Of a DNA stretch of 64,000 bases, positions 18,724 to 30,031 are shown piece after piece. Source of the DNA: Planctomycetota bacterium (GTDB taxonomy: Bacteria; Planctomycetota; Planctomycetia; Planctomycetales; Planctomycetaceae); contig JACTNB010000005.1 in NCBI GenBank assembly GCA_014584345.1, forward strand, positions 12,779 through 76,778, read 5' to 3'. Under the pieces are notes generated by a model, which saw only the letters and a program-made list of their open reading frames with translations, had not been told where the DNA came from and did no database searches. The position numbers were made by a program, and so were the translations under genes. How positions within the stretch are numbered: the first letter of the stretch is position 1; the number at the start of each line of letters is the position of its first letter.

Positions 18724-19344
18724 ATGACCGAACAGACTGCCGTCGAACAGGTTCTGGTGGTCCCCACGCTGCTGTTCCACGAAGTGGGGCATTTCCAGGG
18801 GTTCCACACCCATGTCGAGCCCTATCTGCGGACACTGCTCGACCCGGCCCACACGTCCTATCGTCCCCGCGACGAAATGGAACAGGATTCCAGCTATAAA
18901 CAGTTGATTCCCTATTGCATTTTCATGAGCAATGGCCAGGTGTTCAACTACCGCCGCGGGACCGCGCAGGGGGAAGCCCGCCTGCACAGTAAACGCTCGA
19001 TCGGTGTGGGGGGGCATATTTCCACTCTGGATGTTTCCGAGGAAGAACACGCTTACATACTGGGAATGAAGCGAGAAATTGCCGAGGAAGTGGAAATCGC
19101 CGGGTCCTACGAGCAACGGTTGATTGGGCTGCTGAACGATGACCTGACGGATGTGGGCCGGGTCCATTTAGGAATAGTTCACCTGTTTGAGGTGGATCAG
19201 CCCAAAGTTTTGCCCCGGGAAGCGTCGATGATAGAGACTAGGTTTTCGTCTCCTGCGGACCTGCTTAACGATTTGGAGCAATTCGAAACGTGGTCGCAGA
19301 TTTGCCTGGAAGCGCTGTTTGGCGAATCGGGACAGTTGAGGTAA
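18724..19344 (+). CDS. Nudix-fold hydrolase (COG4112-like predicted phosphoesterase)
   Basis: A 206-residue protein from the ATG at 18724. A Nudix box is visible as GGHIS, then a spacer, then MKREIAEEV near residues 98-122; the REIAEEV core carries the metal-binding Glu residues. The flanking IPYCIFMSNGQVFNYRR and RSIGVGGHI segments match the COG4112/YmaB-type group rather than MutT. Substrates of this group are not established; a nucleotide or phosphoester is expected. The gene is divergent from gatB across about 213 bp. Confidence 0.82.
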   Translation: MTEQTAVEQVLVVPTLLFHEVGHFQGFHTHVEPYLRTLLDPAHTSYRPRDEMEQDSSYKQLIPYCIFMSNGQVFNYRRGTAQGEARLHSKRSIGVGGHISTLDVSEEEHAYILGMKREIAEEVEIAGSYEQRLIGLLNDDLTDVGRVHLGIVHLFEVDQPKVLPREASMIETRFSSPADLLNDLEQFETWSQICLEALFGESGQLR

Positions 19345-19439
19345 CCGGGACAGAGCTTCCTTAGCCGTAGAGTACGAAAACGCGAGAAATGCAGGGCGCA
19401 TTTCATTCGTTTTTGAGGGTAGGCAAGGGAGTGCCTGTG

Positions 19440-20210
19440 ATGTTACGGTTGAAAAATATCGAAGTGGGTCTGGTTTGTCTGGTGATTTTTATCAGCCTGC
19501 CACGCTTCTGTGCCGCTCAAACAGGCGCATTTCCCGCCTTCGCACCCGAATCGGAAACCACACCCGAAGCGGAACCCGCTCCCGCCGATGCCCGCAAGGC
19601 GTTGTTCCCCACCGACGAGGGGGAAGCGAGCCCCGGGAAAAAGGCCGCGTTTCCAGTCGAAACCACGGGGTTGCCCGACGAACCGCAGACGACCCCTGCC
19701 GGGAAATCGCTATCCCTGGAGGAAATCGGTCTGCTGCTGGGGGAATTGAATCTCGAATTCAGCACGCTGCCTCAACGTCACGATTTCCTCTATCAGGCCG
19801 ACCTGGAAGATCAGGTATTGGAGTTGTTCTTTTCGGTCTATCTCAGCGAGGATGGCAGCCAGTTGCGGATACGTGCCTGGCTCGATGCCCTCCCCGCGAA
19901 TGTCGACGTTCAGGATCATCTCCTGGGTTTGCTCGCGCGGAATACCACGATGAAGCAAGGCCTGCATTTTGGATACAATGCGGAAACCCGGCGACTGTTG
20001 CTGGAAACCGTGATCCCCAATCAGAACGTATCGAGCGAGACCTTGGGCAACAGCCTCGTAGGGGTTTCGCGGGAAGTCGCCGACAGTTGGAAATTGTGGT
20101 CCACGGCGGCATGGGCCACTCCCGTGAAACGAGTGGTCACCAAGCCTGAACTCGATTCGCGCGCCACCGATTTCTCCAACGACATTTTTGAAATGCCCGT
20201 CCGCCGCTAA
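19440..20210 (+). CDS. Secreted protein of unknown function, YbjN-like fold possible
   Basis: A 256-residue protein; the ATG at 19440 is preceded by AAGGGAG and opens directly into a signal peptide ending in PRFCAAQ. A Pro/Glu/Ala-rich low-complexity stretch (about 30-85) precedes a compact domain of about 150 residues starting at LSLEEIGLLLGELNLEFS. The spacing of strands and helices there is like YbjN/type III chaperone-like domains, but this is a guess by eye. No catalytic motif is seen. It is convergent with the HAD gene downstream. Confidence 0.7.
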   Translation: MLRLKNIEVGLVCLVIFISLPRFCAAQTGAFPAFAPESETTPEAEPAPADARKALFPTDEGEASPGKKAAFPVETTGLPDEPQTTPAGKSLSLEEIGLLLGELNLEFSTLPQRHDFLYQADLEDQVLELFFSVYLSEDGSQLRIRAWLDALPANVDVQDHLLGLLARNTTMKQGLHFGYNAETRRLLLETVIPNQNVSSETLGNSLVGVSREVADSWKLWSTAAWATPVKRVVTKPELDSRATDFSNDIFEMPVRR

Positions 20211-20232
20211 CCCGGACTGCCAGGCACCGTTG

Positions 20233-20261
20233 TCAAGGCTTCCAGTGAGTCAGAGCCTTGA
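20233..20261. terminator. Possible weak terminator hairpin
   Basis: TCAAGGCT (20233-20240) and AGCCTTGA (20254-20261) form a perfect 8-bp stem with a 13-nt loop between convergent genes. No T-run is present. Confidence 0.3.
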
Positions 20262-20273
20262 AGAGCGGCCGAT

Positions 20274-20954
20274 TCAGTAGCGCAGGATTTCGAGCACCCG
20301 ATCGGTCTGGCTGAAATCCTCGACCAGGGCATCGGGGCAGGTCGTACGCAATTCTTCGAGGGAATAGCGTCCGGTGGCCACCGCCAGTACACGCGCGCCG
20401 ATCGCGCGGGCACATTGCACATCGGCGGGAGTATCGCCGATCACCCAGATCCGTTGAGGATCGACGGGACCGTGCAAGGCGTGCAGGTTCTCGTAGGCCC
20501 TACAGGCCAGTTCGTCCCGATGCACGTGATGATCGCCGAAGGTGCCAAAACTGAAATAATGATCGATCGCGAAATGCCTCACCTTCAGCCAGCCACTGGC
20601 TTCGAAGTTGCCCGTCATCAACCCGGTGCGTTCATTCGAGGTTTCAGTCAGTCCCGACAGAATTTCACGGACACCCGGTAGAATGGCTCCCGTTCCATTC
20701 TCCAGAAAACTGGGCAGCAGCGAAAAATAACGGTCTCGAAAACTTCCGAACCGTTCCTCGGTCATTGCCACGCCATGCCAGGCAAACAGATCGGAAATGA
20801 TCGCGCGATCCGTCCGCCCCGCCGTCGGGATTTCGTACTCCAGCAATTCCACGCCAAATTCCAGACGCAACGCCTCTTCCATTGCCTGCTGGCCCGCGCG
20901 CCCCGAACTCAGAAGTGTTCCATCGATATCAAATAAATACGTCGGTGTCGCCAT
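20274..20954 (-). CDS. HAD-superfamily hydrolase, phosphoglycolate phosphatase-like
   Basis: 226 residues from the ATG at 20954 (MATPTYLFDIDGTLL); an ATG at 20975 adds seven residues. HAD motif I is FDIDGTLL with both Asp residues. Motif II is LMTGNFEASG, with Thr as nucleophile-activating residue. Motif IV is VIGDTPADVQCARAIGA. A helical cap lies between motifs I and II, as in subfamily IA. Phosphoglycolate phosphatase (Gph) is the closest well-known role, but specificity in this family cannot be read from motifs. The gene is isolated, with about 500 bp upstream. Confidence 0.85.
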   Translation of the reverse strand: MATPTYLFDIDGTLLSSGRAGQQAMEEALRLEFGVELLEYEIPTAGRTDRAIISDLFAWHGVAMTEERFGSFRDRYFSLLPSFLENGTGAILPGVREILSGLTETSNERTGLMTGNFEASGWLKVRHFAIDHYFSFGTFGDHHVHRDELACRAYENLHALHGPVDPQRIWVIGDTPADVQCARAIGARVLAVATGRYSLEELRTTCPDALVEDFSQTDRVLEILRY

Positions 20955-21470
20955 CGTCACTTTCTCTGAAATCAATTGAAAACCACCAGAAATTCACGGA
21001 TTGCAACACTCGGGCACGTCTCCACCACCCCCGCCAGTAGAGGGGCACCCCCGACATTCACCCGATTCTCGCATGCTTTATACCCCTGATTATACGACTT
21101 CAGGATTATTCTTGAGAACCGATCTTCAGTGTGCCTGCTTTTCTCGCCGAGGGGAATCGGAGTGAGCCCGTCATGACTTTGGAATTGCTGCCGCGTGTTT
21201 ACCAGGCCTCCGGCAATTTGCGCGGCGACTCCCTCCGGGAGAAACCCGTCGGCCTTGGAAAGGAAAGCGAAGTTTGTACCGAAAGTGCGACATTTTTTCT
21301 TGTATCCCAGAGGGATTTGGCCGTTTTCTCATGGATAATTTCGAGTATATTTGCGACTATGAAAAAGGCCCGGATTGTTCAGGAGTCGATGTTCGGGGCA
21401 GTATCACGCGTGAGACAAGGAGGTAGGATTTAACCAACTTGGCAATTAACCGCAACTGACACTCTCCGCC
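20955..21470. other. Intergenic region between divergent genes
   Basis: 516 bp with no domain-bearing frame; an open frame at 21131-21433 has no recognisable sequence. The part at 21300-21370 is AT-rich and probably holds the desaturase promoter. No RNA fold or repeat stands out. Confidence 0.45.
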
Positions 21471-22523
21471 ATGACTTCAACGACGCGCTCCTCGACCCCT
21501 GATGCAATTCCGCTTACGTCCCAGGATTCCTCCGCGCTACCTGTTTTGCGTGAAGCCATGTCCCCCGAGGACAAACTTCGCATCAAGGAATTGCACGCGC
21601 AATGGGGGAGCCCGTTTGTACGGCAGCAGCTCAATAATCTCTGCTCCCTGGGAGGGGTGGTGATACTGATCACCACCTGGTATGCCGGGTTATGGCCCCT
21701 GACCGTGCTACTCTGGTTTGTGGTGGCCCATTTTTTCCATACCAAGCCACTTTCGCTGCACGATGCCTGTCATGGCACGCTGTCGTCCAATCGTCGCATG
21801 AATGGGATCTACGGAGTGCTCTGTGGCACGGTCTCGCTGGTCCCCTTGAGTGTGTATCGCCATGCTCACGCCTATCATCATGGATTCATGTCCTCCGATA
21901 GAGACCCCGAGCTTTGGCCGTTCAATGTCCCGGGCACGTCGCGGGGGTTTCGCATGCTGTGCGCCTTTCTGGAAATTGTATTCGGCTTCATTTACACACC
22001 CTTTCTGTTTTTCCGTTCCCTGTTTGTGTGCGGGTCCGTCAAAAAGAATGTCCGACGACGTATCCTGCTGGAGTACGGCCTGATTGTCTTGTTCTGGGGA
22101 AGCATTGCCGTGATCCTGACAAAATATCAGTGGTGGGAGCCCTTTGCCATCGGCTACTTCGCACCGCTCGTTATTGCCGGGGCCTACCAGACACTGAACA
22201 AATACACAGAGCACATGGGTTTAATGGGGGAGACCGTCCTATCGGGAACTCGCTCCGTAATTCCAGAAACCCTGTTGCACAAAGCGTTTTCGAATATGCT
22301 GCAGCACGTCGACCATCATGGTGCGCATCACCGTTACGCGCAGATTCCCTTTTATCATCTCCCTGAGGCCAGCCCGATCGTGTACAGCCAGCGCTCGGCG
22401 GAAAATCCCGTGTTCACCACGTATTATGCGGCATTTTTTGATATGCTGCCGACTCTGGCCGATCCCAAGGTGGGGGGGCAGTGGAAAAAGCAGGCACGGC
22501 AAGTCGAAGCCGATCATCGCTAA
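21471..22523 (+). CDS. Membrane fatty-acid desaturase / hydroxylase family protein
   Basis: A 350-residue membrane enzyme with the three histidine boxes of the di-iron desaturase family: HDACH at 97-101, HAHAYHH at 131-137 and HVDHHGAHH at 279-287, with an extra His248. Hydrophobic segments at about 58-95, 165-190 and 200-245 fit four transmembrane helices, with the boxes on the cytoplasmic face. Members introduce double bonds into acyl chains or hydroxylate lipids and carotenoids. The exact substrate is unknown. The HxxHH form of the last box is typical of acyl-lipid desaturases. Confidence 0.85.
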   Translation: MTSTTRSSTPDAIPLTSQDSSALPVLREAMSPEDKLRIKELHAQWGSPFVRQQLNNLCSLGGVVILITTWYAGLWPLTVLLWFVVAHFFHTKPLSLHDACHGTLSSNRRMNGIYGVLCGTVSLVPLSVYRHAHAYHHGFMSSDRDPELWPFNVPGTSRGFRMLCAFLEIVFGFIYTPFLFFRSLFVCGSVKKNVRRRILLEYGLIVLFWGSIAVILTKYQWWEPFAIGYFAPLVIAGAYQTLNKYTEHMGLMGETVLSGTRSVIPETLLHKAFSNMLQHVDHHGAHHRYAQIPFYHLPEASPIVYSQRSAENPVFTTYYAAFFDMLPTLADPKVGGQWKKQARQVEADHR

Positions 22524-22716
22524 TTGTCCCGCACACTGCTAAAATAGGGACAACCCAGATCTAGAGGTACATCAGACAACGGGCGCCGTCTCTCGGGAGG
22601 CGAGATAGCTCTTGCCATGGTCCCCGCGCGATTCCCCATGACAAAGGGGGCCGTGCACCTGGGCAATCTGGTCGCGTGGAAAGATCGACCGTTTTTTCGG
22701 AAACCAAGGATTTTGC

Positions 22717-24552
<1,836 letters not shown>

Positions 24553-24818
24553 CACGGTTGCCCTGGGCCGACTCCCGCGCCCGGTTCCTTCGCATAAGGT
24601 GAGAACCGCGACGACTTGGTGGACGGAACACGTCCGAAGGACTCTTGCTGCTGCGCGAGGCAGTTGCCGTCCGGTTCCCTCCGGCTTAATGACGCATTCC
24701 TCACAGCGGTGATCGCAGAGAGCGTATCCCGTTCTCTGGACAATTCAAAAACGCACTTCTACAGTTTATTCTGTTTGCGAAGACACATCACCCTCCGATA
24801 CCCGGAAAGTCACCCGCC

Positions 24819-26186
24819 ATGAATTCCGCAGTTCCGGCCAAAGCCGATCGTATTGTCGTTCGGCTCTCGCTCATGATGTTCATCCAGTTTTTTGTGTGGG
24901 GTTCCTGGTTCGTGACACTGGGAGCCTGTCTGGGAAGTAACGGATTCAGCGCGGCGAGCATCGGCGGGGCTTACAACAGTGCTCCCCTGGCGGCCATCAT
25001 CGCGCCGCTGTTTCTGGGGTTGATTGCCGATCGCTTTTTCTCGTCGGAAAGAGTAATGGGCGTGTTAATGCTGTTGGGAGGGGGCGTGATGTGCCTGGTG
25101 CCCCATTTTATTGCCGCGGGACAAAACAACACGGTCATCTGGTTGTTCATACTGCACATGATCTGTTACATGCCCACGCTGGGGCTGAGTAACACGATTG
25201 CCTTTTCGAACATTCCTTCTCAGACCGACTTTCCCAAGATACGGGTTTGGGGGACGATCGGCTGGATTGCCGCCGGTCTGTTTGTCGGCTTCATGGGCTG
25301 GTCGTTGAAGGTCAATATTTTCTGGCTGACGGGCATCGCGGCACTGCTCTTCGGCGTCTACAGTTTCACCCTGCCTCACACGCCCCCCCCAGCCAAGGGG
25401 CAGCCGCTCAATCTACGGACGCTGTTCATGCTGGATGCCTTCGCACTGTTCGGTTATTTGCCTTTTGCGGTGTTCCTGATCTGCTCGACGTTGATCTGTA
25501 TTCCGCTGGCGTATTATTACGGTGTCACTTCGATCTTCCTCAGCGATATCGGATTTGAACAGCCGGCCTCGTCCATGACGTTGGGTCAGATGTCCGAGAT
25601 CATTTTCATGATTCTGATTCCCTTCTTCCTGCGCCGCCTGGGGATCAAACTGATGATTCTGATCGGGATGCTGGCCTGGGTACTGCGTTATTCCCTGTTT
25701 GCGATGGGTGCACCCGACCAGGTGGCCTGGATGATCTTCCTGGGAATCATCCTGCACGGGATCTGTTACGACTTCTTCTTCGTAACTGGCTTCATCTATA
25801 CCGACAAGCGGGCTCCGCGGGAAATTCGTGGTCAGGCCCAGTCGATGCTCGTTTTCTTTACGCAGGGTATCGGCATGTTCTTCGGATACAAGGTCGCGTT
25901 TTCGCTGCTCGAAAAAACGGTGGCCGATCGCGGGGCGCTGTCCGAGGCCATCGCCGGAGCCCGCACCGAGGAAAGCCTCACCTACTTGCAAAGCCTGGCC
26001 AAGATGTTTTCCGTTAATCTCCCCGATGTGGACAGCAGTCTGCTGGCGACCGCCATGCAGCAATGGCAATCCTTCTGGTGGGTCCCCGCGGGGATGGCGG
26101 CGGGGATTGCCCTGGTCTTCTTTCTGGCCTTCCAGGATCGTGAAGTCGAACGCGAGGTGATTCAGGTAAGCAACCCCGCGGAATAA
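24819..26186 (+). CDS. MFS transporter of the nucleoside:H+ symporter (NupG/NHS) family
   Basis: A 455-residue membrane protein with about twelve hydrophobic segments. The N-terminus RLSLMMFIQFFVWGSWFVTLG and the IAPLFLGLIADRFFSSERVMG loop match the NupG/XapB nucleoside symporter family. The substrate is presumed to be a nucleoside, but planctomycetes carry many diverged paralogs. A loop of about 35 residues (TVADRGALSEAIAG to VNLPDVDSS) is inserted before the last helix. It follows lepA by 266 bp, and a shared transcript is not evident. Confidence 0.85.
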   Translation: MNSAVPAKADRIVVRLSLMMFIQFFVWGSWFVTLGACLGSNGFSAASIGGAYNSAPLAAIIAPLFLGLIADRFFSSERVMGVLMLLGGGVMCLVPHFIAAGQNNTVIWLFILHMICYMPTLGLSNTIAFSNIPSQTDFPKIRVWGTIGWIAAGLFVGFMGWSLKVNIFWLTGIAALLFGVYSFTLPHTPPPAKGQPLNLRTLFMLDAFALFGYLPFAVFLICSTLICIPLAYYYGVTSIFLSDIGFEQPASSMTLGQMSEIIFMILIPFFLRRLGIKLMILIGMLAWVLRYSLFAMGAPDQVAWMIFLGIILHGICYDFFFVTGFIYTDKRAPREIRGQAQSMLVFFTQGIGMFFGYKVAFSLLEKTVADRGALSEAIAGARTEESLTYLQSLAKMFSVNLPDVDSSLLATAMQQWQSFWWVPAGMAAGIALVFFLAFQDREVEREVIQVSNPAE

Positions 26187-26433
26187 AGCAGCGGGTTGAT
26201 GGTCAATATCCGGATCGTTCGGTACAATCCGGTGAGTCAGGGAGTGGCGCTTCGTCACGCAGAAACGGAGCAGGACTCGAAACGGGTTCCGTGATGAAAG
26301 GGGAGGGCTGTTCTGACAGACTCTCCGATGTTTCCGAAAATCCTTTCAACATATTCCGATTCCTTGTCAGCGATGCTGCGTTCCCCGTGAACGTCTCGTA
26401 TTGGCTGATGTCCACAGTACAAGGGCTAATGGT

Positions 26434-26634
26434 ATGAAGTTGATTTCTCGAGCTGTGGGAGAACAGGTTGTCATTGATGGACATGTCAAGGTGACGGTAA
26501 AGCAGATTGATGACGAACGGATTGTCCTGGCGATCGAGTCCAGTCTATTCGTTCCCCCCTACCGTGAAGAGATCATTGCCCGCCGGTCGGATCCCCAATC
26601 CATTCCAGAAACCCTTACCCGATCCTCCTCCTGA
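26434..26634 (+). CDS. csrA: CsrA/RsmA-like RNA-binding regulator
   Basis: A 66-residue protein from the ATG at 26434. It aligns without gaps to CsrA over its first 50 residues: MKLISRAVGEQVVIDG matches the CsrA N-terminus, and VPPYREEI matches its VxxHREEI. The two RNA-contacting arginines are at the canonical positions, Arg6 and Arg44. CsrA dimers bind GGA hairpins in mRNA leaders and alter translation. The tail after residue 50 (SDPQSIPETLTRSSS) is unlike CsrA of other phyla. The stop codon is one base before the uppS ATG, so the two are almost certainly translated from one mRNA. Confidence 0.8.
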   Translation: MKLISRAVGEQVVIDGHVKVTVKQIDDERIVLAIESSLFVPPYREEIIARRSDPQSIPETLTRSSS

Positions 26635-26635
26635 C

Positions 26636-27421
26636 ATGGCTGCCTCAACTCCCTCGAAGGCCGGCTCTCAACCTCCCTTGCCCGAGGATGCTGCAATCCT
26701 CTCGCAACTTGATCGCGAAAAACTGCCGCGTCATGTGGCGATTATCATGGACGGTAACGGTCGCTGGGCACAGTCGCGCGGCTTGCCTCGCATCGAAGGG
26801 CATCGTCGGGGAGCACAAAGCGTGAGGCAGGTGGTCGAACTCGCGACCGAACTGGAACTCGAACAACTCACGCTCTACTGCCTCAGCAGCGAAAACTGGA
26901 AGCGGCCTGCAGCCGAACTCTCGTTTCTGATGTTCCTCCTGGAAAAATATCTCATCGAGGAACGCAAGGAAATCATCCGGCAGAACATCCGCTTTTCCGT
27001 CATCGGCAAAATCGCCGAACTCCCGGTCAATATCCGGCGTGAAATCGATCGCACCATTCAAATGACCGAGCATCACGCAGGCATGCGGCTGTGCCTGGCC
27101 CTCAATTATGGGGGACGCGGCGAAATCGTCGATGCTGTCCGGCGGATTGCCCAGCGGATTCAGGAGGGGACACTCGAACCCGAACAGATCGACGAGTCGC
27201 TGCTGGCCGATTCCATGTACACGGCCGGCATGCCCGATCCCGATCTGGTGATCCGTACCGCCGGGGAAATGCGGTTCAGCAATTTTCTGCTCTGGCAGAT
27301 CAGCTACGCCGAACTCTGGGTGACCGACAAACGCTGGCCCGATTTTAATAAAATCGAGTTTTTACAGGCCCTCCACGATTTCTCGCTCCGCAATCGCCGC
27401 TTCGGTGGGCTCAATTCCTGA
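26636..27421 (+). CDS. uppS: Isoprenyl transferase (undecaprenyl diphosphate synthase)
   Basis: 261 residues from the ATG at 26636. This cis-prenyltransferase makes the lipid carrier for cell-envelope polymers. The catalytic Asp39 is in IIMDGNGRWA, GHRRGA binds the diphosphate, and the substrate-binding C-terminal block is IRTAGEMRFSNFLLWQISYAELW. Most bacteria have TGGE/Q where this has TAGEM, a common planctomycete form. The first 30 residues are a variable leader. The usual partner cdsA does not follow; a convergent lipoprotein gene does. Translation is probably coupled to the csrA-like gene through the 1-base gap. Confidence 0.95.
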   Translation: MAASTPSKAGSQPPLPEDAAILSQLDREKLPRHVAIIMDGNGRWAQSRGLPRIEGHRRGAQSVRQVVELATELELEQLTLYCLSSENWKRPAAELSFLMFLLEKYLIEERKEIIRQNIRFSVIGKIAELPVNIRREIDRTIQMTEHHAGMRLCLALNYGGRGEIVDAVRRIAQRIQEGTLEPEQIDESLLADSMYTAGMPDPDLVIRTAGEMRFSNFLLWQISYAELWVTDKRWPDFNKIEFLQALHDFSLRNRRFGGLNS

Positions 27422-27526
27422 TGCGCGGGACCATTTTTTTGTGGGCGACAAGTGGTGGGTTATCATGCTCGCACTGGCGGGCAAGCCGGTCAGTGGCACG
27501 CAGCGCGGCGGTTTTTCGCCGGGTGT

Positions 27527-28162
27527 TCAGGGGCGGGCGAAGAGTACGCCGGTTCCGGGCAGTTGCGTGGTTGCTCGGTTCCAGGCAGTCGGTTTCACTT
27601 CGAGTCTCTGGGGTGATGGCCATTGTTGTGCGGTGGGGCCTGTCGGCGCGGGAGGCGTGAGGAGTTGTTCCTGCGATTCGAGTCGCGGGAGCAGAGGCCT
27701 GCGGGATTCCTGATCTTCACGGGCACGGGGGACTGGTGGAGGCGGTAGCGTGGGTGCGGGGGCGCTGTAGGGAGGCAGCAGTTCGTGGGGAACCTCGATC
27801 CGAACGGGAGCCTGAGGAGATTCCCGCGGCGCGGGTGCCTCTTCCCAGTCCCCAGGCGTGGGCACGCCGCTGATTCCTGGCCCGGGAATGGCGTACTCCC
27901 TGCTCGGGACGCCTGACCCCATCGGCAAGGCTGCCTCTTGGCTGAATACGTTGGCGTGCGGGCCATGCAGCCAGTGAAAATGACGAACATGGTGGGCATG
28001 ATGCGGGTGCTGAGGGACGTGGAACTTTTTGTCCACGTAGAAGCAGGGACGCCCGTAAATGTTGAAGTCGACCCAGGATGTAGTCATCACCGGTCTGTGC
28101 AGTGCGTGCCCGCAGCCCGATAACAGCATCGCCGCCAATGCCAGGAGGTGCCAGTCCCGCAT
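27527..28162 (-). CDS. Histidine- and proline-rich lipoprotein
   Basis: A 211-residue protein with a lipoprotein signal: MRDWHLLALAAMLLSGC, cleaved before Cys17. The mature part begins with a His cluster (HVPQHPHHAHHVRHFHWLHGPH at about 49-70) and continues as a Pro-rich, probably disordered chain with repeated short PPPP, PAP and PxP motifs. No enzymatic fold is visible. The His cluster could bind metal ions, but this is speculative. It lies 147 bp downstream of rsmB on the same strand. Confidence 0.7.
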   Translation of the reverse strand: MRDWHLLALAAMLLSGCGHALHRPVMTTSWVDFNIYGRPCFYVDKKFHVPQHPHHAHHVRHFHWLHGPHANVFSQEAALPMGSGVPSREYAIPGPGISGVPTPGDWEEAPAPRESPQAPVRIEVPHELLPPYSAPAPTLPPPPVPRAREDQESRRPLLPRLESQEQLLTPPAPTGPTAQQWPSPQRLEVKPTAWNRATTQLPGTGVLFARP

Positions 28163-28309
28163 AATGCTCGCATCCGTTAAAAATCCCCCAGACTGTCCGC
28201 TCTTAACATCGACGCGACTTCCCGCTGGACTCCAGCCGAGTCCCTCTTTCCTCGCGTATTTCAGCGGCAGGATCGGAAGATGCGGGGCCTGGCGAAATCA
28301 GGCAGGACA

Positions 28310-29740
28310 TTATGGGGCTTCGATTTCGTCCTCGGCCAAATCGCGGAATTCCAGCCGGGCACAAAATCCTCCATCGTGTTCAGGGGTGGGGAGTACCCCC
28401 TTCATTTCCAGGCAGACAAATTCGGGGTGTTGTTCCAGCCAGCGGATGAGGAGTTGTTCATTTTCCTTCGGCTCGATGCTGCAGGTGGAATAGACGATGC
28501 GGCCCTCCTCGGCCAGCAAACCAGCCGCGACGTTCAGCAGGCGGAATTGCAGTTCGTTCAGGGAGTGCAGTTCCGCGATGGAATAGCGCCAGCGGGCTTC
28601 GGGGCGTTTACCCAGCACTCCGGTATTACTACAGGGGGCATCGACCAGAATGGCATCGAAGGGGCCTCCCGTAATCTCGGGGTTCTGGCGTTCGATCCAG
28701 CGCGAGTGAATACAGGTCAAGCCGAGTCGACGGGCATTTTCGTCGATCTGGTCGAGCCGGGCCTGGGTGACATCGGTCGCGATAATCTCGCCCTGGTCGA
28801 GCATCAACTCGGCCAGTTGTGTGGTTTTGGTTCCTGGGCCGGCACACAGGTCGAGCACGCGTTGCTTGGGATAGGGGTTCAACATACGAGCGGCATGCAT
28901 GGCGGTCAAATCCTGAACCACGAATTCACCTTCCTGGAATCCCGGGATTTCACTCAGGCGGATTTTTCGTGGGAGACGAAACGCTTCCGGAAATTCGGTT
29001 GGAACGACGGCAATACCCGCCGACGCGCAGCGTTCGGCCCACTCGCCCGGTTCGGCCGCCAATCGGTTCAAGCGGACGGCGAGTGCAGGTGCTTCCAGCG
29101 ACGACCAGGCCAGTTGCCACAGCGTTGCGGTGGAGTGATGCCGTGCCCACTCGCGCACCAGGGCATCAGGCAAGCTGAAGGCGACGGCGAGATAATCGGT
29201 GGGATGGATTTCAGGATCGGGGAACAGGTCCTGATTCAGGCGACGATATCGGCCCGATGTCAGGGGATAACAGTCGCGGCCGGGCGAATCTCCCGCTCCA
29301 TTGGCCAGCATCCGTTGAATACCCCGCAAGACGCCATTGATAAAACCGGCCCACTCGGGAGATCCGTGATAGCGGCACAACTCGACCGTTTCCGAAATTG
29401 CCGCATGCTGTCCTTCCTCGGGCCCAAACAACAGTTCCGCCGTTCCCATCCGCAGGAGTGTCCACAAGGGATCCTGGACGTTCTCGCGGGGGCGGCTCAC
29501 CGCCTGTTTCAGCACGCGGTCCAGTGTGCGTTGTCTCAGAATGCCCCGTTCGGCCCAGCCAAGCCCCTGGTGTACATCGGCGGAGGGATTCTCCCCGCGG
29601 ATGCGGACAATCTGGTCGCGGAGCAGTTCCTGCGTCAGTCGGTAGGTTTCCAGCAGTTCAAAACACCATTGCCGCGATGTCACGGGGACACGTGTGGAGT
29701 CGGCGGGGGAGGAGGGATGCATGGGACCGCGTTTTGGCAT
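28310..29740 (-). CDS. rsmB: 16S rRNA (cytosine-967-C5)-methyltransferase
   Basis: 476 residues from the ATG at 29740 (a second Met at 29722 is possible); upstream in-frame sequence to 29959 is not homologous. An N-terminal NusB-like helical domain (about 20-160) is followed by a RsmB/Nol1-type methyltransferase domain. The SAM site is VLDLCAGPGTKTTQLAE. The two cysteines of the m5C mechanism are in DAPCSNTGVL and YSTCSIEPKENE. It methylates C967 of 16S rRNA in E. coli. The second half of the N-terminal domain is longer than in E. coli. The start is close to the divergent thioesterase gene. Confidence 0.92.
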   Translation of the reverse strand: MPKRGPMHPSSPADSTRVPVTSRQWCFELLETYRLTQELLRDQIVRIRGENPSADVHQGLGWAERGILRQRTLDRVLKQAVSRPRENVQDPLWTLLRMGTAELLFGPEEGQHAAISETVELCRYHGSPEWAGFINGVLRGIQRMLANGAGDSPGRDCYPLTSGRYRRLNQDLFPDPEIHPTDYLAVAFSLPDALVREWARHHSTATLWQLAWSSLEAPALAVRLNRLAAEPGEWAERCASAGIAVVPTEFPEAFRLPRKIRLSEIPGFQEGEFVVQDLTAMHAARMLNPYPKQRVLDLCAGPGTKTTQLAELMLDQGEIIATDVTQARLDQIDENARRLGLTCIHSRWIERQNPEITGGPFDAILVDAPCSNTGVLGKRPEARWRYSIAELHSLNELQFRLLNVAAGLLAEEGRIVYSTCSIEPKENEQLLIRWLEQHPEFVCLEMKGVLPTPEHDGGFCARLEFRDLAEDEIEAP

Positions 29741-30031
29741 AATGGTCACGAATACCGCAGGGCCTGTCGGATTCCCGGAAACGCGCGCTGGCCTGGAGAT
29801 TCGCCCGTGCGAACTCACTTTCCGGGATAGGAAAAACGGGACATCCCTGTTCATAGCCAAGCCCGAAGTGGAATGCAATCGCCAGCGATGGGAGCGGGCA
29901 GTTCCCGGGGCACAATCGCCACGATTATGCCGTTTGCGGCTCTGAACGCGGAACAACAACGAGGGAAAGACCTGGGGAGACGAGGGGGGGAGTGGACTTC
30001 ATTCGCACCGAAAATCCGTTAGAATTCCCGC

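Noticed and set aside
20955..21470. Open frame at 21131-21433 as a gene
   Set aside because: No recognisable domain, and codon pattern unlike its neighbours.
24553..24818. tRNA-like GGTTCCCTCC segment between lepA and the MFS gene
   Set aside because: No cloverleaf stems or CCA context can be drawn.
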